Of a DNA stretch of 8,228 nt, positions 6,072 through 8,228 are shown piece after piece; position 1 is the stretch's first letter, and each line of letters begins with the position of its first letter. The notes beneath the pieces are model-generated. The model was not told where the DNA came from and ran no database searches. It worked only from the letters and a program-made list of their open reading frames with translations. The DNA lies in the NCBI GenBank assembly GCA_002296525.1, contig DBIA01000008.1, positions 105,540-113,767 on the forward strand. The letters run 5' to 3'. The position numbers and the translations under genes were made by a program. The DNA comes from Candidatus Neomicrothrix sp. UBA814 (GTDB lineage Bacteria > Actinomycetota > Acidimicrobiia > Acidimicrobiales > Poriferisodalaceae).

Positions 6072-7157
6072 TCAGCTAGCGAGCTCGTTGCTCATATCGA
6101 GTACTTCGGCGAGCTTTGTTGCTGCACTTCCGTTAGATATCGCATCCCTAGCAACTTCAACTCCGGAGCCGAGGTCATCGACAACCCCTGCGACCAGTAG
6201 ACCTGCCGCCGCGTTGAGCGCAACGATGTCAGCTCGAGGGCCTTTGTCCTCTCCTTCAAACAGATTGCGCATAATTGTCGCGTTATCTTCGGGAGTTCCG
6301 CCTTGAAGTTGGGCCCTGGTTACTCGCGGTATGCCAATGGACTCGGGGTCAAATTCCGTTTCACCCACCACCTGTCCATCACGAACCTCGTAGATGCGCG
6401 TTAAGTCAGTAGTGGTGATTTCATCGAGTCGGTCGCCCCCATGGACCACTAGGGCGTGCTCACTGCCTCGTGCCGCCAGCACACCAGCCACTCTTGGCGC
6501 CATAGTGGGGTCACTAACGCCCACTACTTGACGTTTCACTCCCCCTGGATGAGACAAAGGGCCTAAAAAGTTGAAGGTCGTGGGAACGCCAAGTTCTGAG
6601 CGAACCGGCCCCACGAATCGCATAGCCGGGTGGAAGTTTTTAGCAAAGGCAAAACCTAGCCCCACCTCCCTGACACAGCGCTCAACTTGCTCACCGTCGA
6701 GGTCTATTGCTAACCCCAGAGCACCCAAAGTGTCGAATGATCCACTACTGGAGGAAGCAGCGACGGAGCCATGTTTACAGACTATGGCACCTGCTGCGGA
6801 GGATACGAAAGCGGCCATGGTCGAAACGCTCAAAGCGTGCCGACGTCGGGCAGGAGCCCCGCCACTTCCGACTATGTCAATGGTTCCGTCCGGAACGTTG
6901 AGAGGAGACGCCGCATCCATCATCGCTTCAACGAGCCCCGTAAGTTCGAGAACAGACCCGCCTTTCATCCCTAACGCGATTATGAAACCAGCGACCTGCG
7001 CGTCACTTGCTTCACCATTTAGGATTGCACCGAGAGCCGCTCGCGCTGCAGCGGGCGTCAAATCGACTCCAGTCACTAAGTCACTGAGAACCCCCGACCA
7101 TCCCCCGAAGGCGTCGAGAGAACCTTTATCCACTGATGGGTCTTTCCCGATAGTCAC
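6072..7157 (-). CDS. trpD: Anthranilate phosphoribosyltransferase (TrpD) homologue with altered active-site motifs
   Basis: The 361 residues and overall alignment match TrpD, which joins anthranilate to PRPP in tryptophan synthesis. Kept features are the N-terminal helical part with GEASDAQVAGFIIAL (48-62), S112-T113, K128-H129-G130, FHPAMRFVGPVR ending in Arg186, FNFLGPLSHPG (195-205), VVHG (237-240), the metal-binding D245-E246 in LDEITTT, and LNAAAGLLVAG near the end. Changed features are GTGGD read as GSGGA, the N-I-S-T motif read as S-V-S-T after a three-residue longer loop (APARRR), KHGNR read as KHGSV, and SSKSGSAD read as SSSSGSFD. The reading frame is intact, so this is not an obvious frameshift. 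The GTG at 7157, 10 bases after the whiB stop, is preferred; a GTG at 7133 is possible, and longer forms would overlap whiB. Either a divergent TrpD or a related phosphoribosyltransferase is possible. Confidence 0.85.
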   Translation of the reverse strand: MTIGKDPSVDKGSLDAFGGWSGVLSDLVTGVDLTPAAARAALGAILNGEASDAQVAGFIIALGMKGGSVLELTGLVEAMMDAASPLNVPDGTIDIVGSGGAPARRRHALSVSTMAAFVSSAAGAIVCKHGSVAASSSSGSFDTLGALGLAIDLDGEQVERCVREVGLGFAFAKNFHPAMRFVGPVRSELGVPTTFNFLGPLSHPGGVKRQVVGVSDPTMAPRVAGVLAARGSEHALVVHGGDRLDEITTTDLTRIYEVRDGQVVGETEFDPESIGIPRVTRAQLQGGTPEDNATIMRNLFEGEDKGPRADIVALNAAAGLLVAGVVDDLGSGVEVARDAISNGSAATKLAEVLDMSNELAS

Positions 7158-7167
7158 GTTGTGGACT

Positions 7168-7542
7168 CTATCGGCCGTTGGGTGTCTCAGTTTCCAACAG
7201 GGAGCGCTGCTTCGCCGCAGCCCTTCGCCTTTTGCGAATGATGCTGCGCCTTTCCCGTTGGGTAGCACCGCCCCAAACTCCTTCTTTCTCGCGCACGCTA
7301 ATGGCATATTCGAGGCATGGTCTCGCCACGGAGCACCCAGCACAGATTTCTTTCGCTAGGTCTGCATTATCGTCTTCATCGTCGGGGAAGAAAATTGAAG
7401 CATCGATGCCGCGACAAGCCGCTATCTGTTCCCACCCTTTCAGACCAGGCGCAAAAGGGAGCGAACTGCTATAGACCCCATTAGGAGATATTTCATAGTT
7501 TGAGTGTAAAACTGTGTTATCGGCTGGGTTGGTAAGACTCAT
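7168..7542 (-). CDS. WhiB-family [4Fe-4S] transcriptional regulator
   Basis: A 124-residue actinobacteria-specific redox-sensitive regulator that binds the primary sigma factor's region 4 and modulates promoters. The four cluster ligands are C43, C67, C70 and C76 (C-x23-C-x2-C-x5-C, with CAGC then PCLEYA), preceded by the acidic FFPDDEDDNAD (51-61). The conserved turn GVWGG is at 88-92, followed by a strongly basic tail RRSIIRKRRRAAAKQR (98-113) that would contact DNA. The N-terminal about 35 residues are polar and not conserved. The ATG at 7542 has only a weak purine stretch upstream. It leads the block whiB-trpD-87-residue gene. Which WhiB subgroup (WhiB1, 2, 4 and so on) cannot be set safely from this alone. 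Confidence 0.95.
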   Translation of the reverse strand: MSLTNPADNTVLHSNYEISPNGVYSSSLPFAPGLKGWEQIAACRGIDASIFFPDDEDDNADLAKEICAGCSVARPCLEYAISVREKEGVWGGATQRERRSIIRKRRRAAAKQRSLLETETPNGR

Positions 7543-7624
7543 CTGAGACAGAATTCTTTCCCATTCATGGTGGGATTGTCCATACTAATTGAGCGTTCGG
7601 TAAATATTTTTGGAGAAATCGGTT
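7543..7624. promoter_or_regulatory. Divergent region between whiB and the small membrane protein gene
   Basis: These 82 bases, partly AT-rich (7600-7611), separate divergent starts. On the minus strand TAGTAT (7582-7587) fits the TANNNT -10 pattern for whiB, leaving a leader of roughly 35 bases. On the plus strand TTGTCC (7576-7581) could be a -35, but the AT-rich stretch that follows gives no clean -10 at the right spacing. No operator-like inverted repeat was found. Confidence 0.3.
7612..7616 (+). promoter_or_regulatory. Ribosome binding site setting a TTG start
   Basis: GGAGA, 8 bases before the TTG at 7625. The alternative TTG at 7610 overlaps the site itself and so is unlikely to be used. 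Confidence 0.6.
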
Positions 7625-8038
7625 TTGCCTAAAGAGTTTCCATTGCTGGGAAGAGAAGTAAACCGCTCTGCGTGGTTTTATGGCGCCTGTGTTTCTCTTA
7701 GCGTAACCGTCGTGTTTGGCCTGGTAGTGGGCAACTTGGTAGACCAGGCCGGGAATAGCTCCCTGCTAGTCACCGCTGCAATTTCGCTGGGCCTAGTAGC
7801 TGGAAGCTATATCTCCGCATGGCGAGCGCCCAGGGCACACCTATTTCATGGGATCCTTACCGCGGCACCTGTCGTCTTCTTGGCGTTCATCGTTCAATTT
7901 GTTCGACTGGCTCGCAACGTTCGTTCAGTCTCCTGGCTCAGCCTCCTATTCGTTTCTTGTTTAACTGTTTCCCTCGCGAGCTTGGGTGGAGTGCTAGGCG
8001 GTCATTTCAGCCCTAACAAAAGATCGCTCTTTGAGTAA
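7625..8038 (+). CDS. Small four-helix membrane protein, TIGR04086/YrzE-like
   Basis: A 137-residue integral membrane protein with hydrophobic segments at about 16-38, 46-66, 72-94 and 102-127. The glycine-rich second helix ending in GSYISAWRAPRAHLFHG (60-76) and the final GGVLGGHF (121-128) resemble the TIGR04086/YrzE-like group of small membrane proteins, whose function is unknown to me. That assignment is from memory of the pattern and is tentative. The start is a TTG at 7625 with GGAGA 8 bases upstream; the TTG at 7610 is a less likely alternative adding five residues. It diverges from whiB and ends about 50 bases before RNase P RNA on the same strand, with no visible terminator between them. 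Confidence 0.78.
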   Translation: MPKEFPLLGREVNRSAWFYGACVSLSVTVVFGLVVGNLVDQAGNSSLLVTAAISLGLVAGSYISAWRAPRAHLFHGILTAAPVVFLAFIVQFVRLARNVRSVSWLSLLFVSCLTVSLASLGGVLGGHFSPNKRSLFE

Positions 8039-8074
8039 ATATCTTCTTCTCGCATGAGCCGAGCGGCCTAGCGA

Positions 8075-8080
8075 TACAGT
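8075..8080 (+). promoter_or_regulatory. Possible -10 box for RNase P RNA
   Basis: TACAGT within GATACAGTG fits the TANNNT -10 consensus and lies about 10 bases before the first clearly RNase P-like bases. No good -35 is seen at 16-18 bases upstream, so this is a weak call. Confidence 0.3.
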
Positions 8081-8090
8081 GATGGTGGCG

Positions 8091-8228
8091 GTGAGTCGGC
8101 TGGGTGACCGCAGTTGGTCTCACCTGCAGAGATGAGGCAAATTGAGGAAGGTCGGGACTCCGCAGGGCAGGGTGCTGGGAGAAAACCAGGCGTCGCGAGG
8201 CGACGGAAAGTGCAACAGAAAACAAACC
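8091..8228 (+). ncRNA. rnpB: RNase P RNA (bacterial type A), 5' part, cut by the window edge
   Basis: The catalytic RNA of RNase P, which removes 5' leaders from pre-tRNAs. Landmarks in order: GAGTCGGCTGGGTGACCGC (8093-8111), like the P1/P2 start; the P3 region; GAGGAAGGTCGGGACTCC (8144-8161), the first conserved P4/P5 block; AGGGCAGGGTG (8164-8174); a hairpin region CGTCGCGAGGCGACG (8191-8205); and GGAAAGTGCAACAGAAAACAAACC (from 8205 to the edge), the P10/P11-J11/12 block. This order and spacing closely follow E. coli and mycobacterial RNase P RNA. The exact 5' end is uncertain by about 10 bases, and the 3' portion, including the second P4 strand, is outside. Three bases in the first conserved block differ from the E. 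coli block as I recall it. Confidence 0.93.

Noticed and set aside
7158..7343. N-terminal extension of TrpD overlapping whiB
   Set aside because: It would overlap the conserved WhiB C-terminal half. The first TrpD-like residues come after the GTG at 7157.
6571..7359. Long plus-strand open frame opposite trpD and whiB
   Set aside because: The minus strand here encodes recognisable TrpD and WhiB motifs. The plus-strand product is a low-complexity Ser/Pro/Ala-rich antisense shadow without a ribosome site.
8191..8205. Hairpin CGTCGCGAGGCGACG considered as a terminator
   Set aside because: It lies inside the RNase P RNA and has no following U-run.
8013..8225. Minus-strand open frame across the RNase P RNA region
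   Set aside because: The same bases match RNase P RNA landmarks on the plus strand in the right order and spacing.

Overview
The window looks like chromosomal core DNA from a moderate-GC actinobacterium. The direct signs are a WhiB-type iron-sulfur regulator, a PimB'-like GT4 mannosyltransferase, a Hanks-type kinase, and a DEDD exonuclease fused to a UvrC/Cho-like GIY-YIG module, which is a typical actinobacterial architecture. Several residue patterns, in the TrpD homologue and a small Cys4 protein, remind me of Acidimicrobiia, but placement at that level is inference. No insertion sequence, phage gene, CRISPR array or tRNA was seen.

Layout. The left block (1-3120) is all on the minus strand and reads from right to left: an 85-residue Cys4 protein (2863-3120), queG (1642-2796), a pimB-like glycosyltransferase (530-1645), a four-helix membrane protein (78-533), and the first nine codons of another gene (1-29). 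The queG/glycosyltransferase and glycosyltransferase/membrane-protein junctions are 4-base ATGA overlaps, so this looks like one translationally coupled operon. A divergent gap (3121-3234) separates it from a plus-strand pair 25 bases apart: a soluble Ser/Thr kinase (3235-4113) and the exonuclease/UvrC-like protein (4139-5809). That pair meets, by a 4-base overlap of stop codons, a minus-strand block: whiB (7168-7542), a trpD homologue (6072-7157) and an 87-residue barrel-like protein (5806-6069), spaced by 10 and 2 bases. A second divergent gap (7543-7624) leads to a small plus-strand membrane protein (7625-8038). The right edge holds the 5' part of RNase P RNA (about 8091 to beyond 8228).

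Together the genes cover tRNA modification (QueG), cell-envelope mannolipid synthesis (PimB-like), DNA repair or turnover (exonuclease/UvrC-like), signalling (kinase, WhiB), tryptophan synthesis (TrpD-like) and tRNA processing (rnpB). The association of pimB', the exonuclease/UvrC-like gene and trpD recalls the Rv2188c-Rv2191-Rv2192c neighbourhood of Mycobacterium tuberculosis, so most of the window is conserved actinobacterial background. The points most worth a second look are the substituted substrate-binding motifs of the TrpD homologue, the hidden Cys4 microprotein with a clear GTG start, the shifted cysteine spacing in the UvrC-like region, and base changes in the conserved P4 region of the RNase P RNA.
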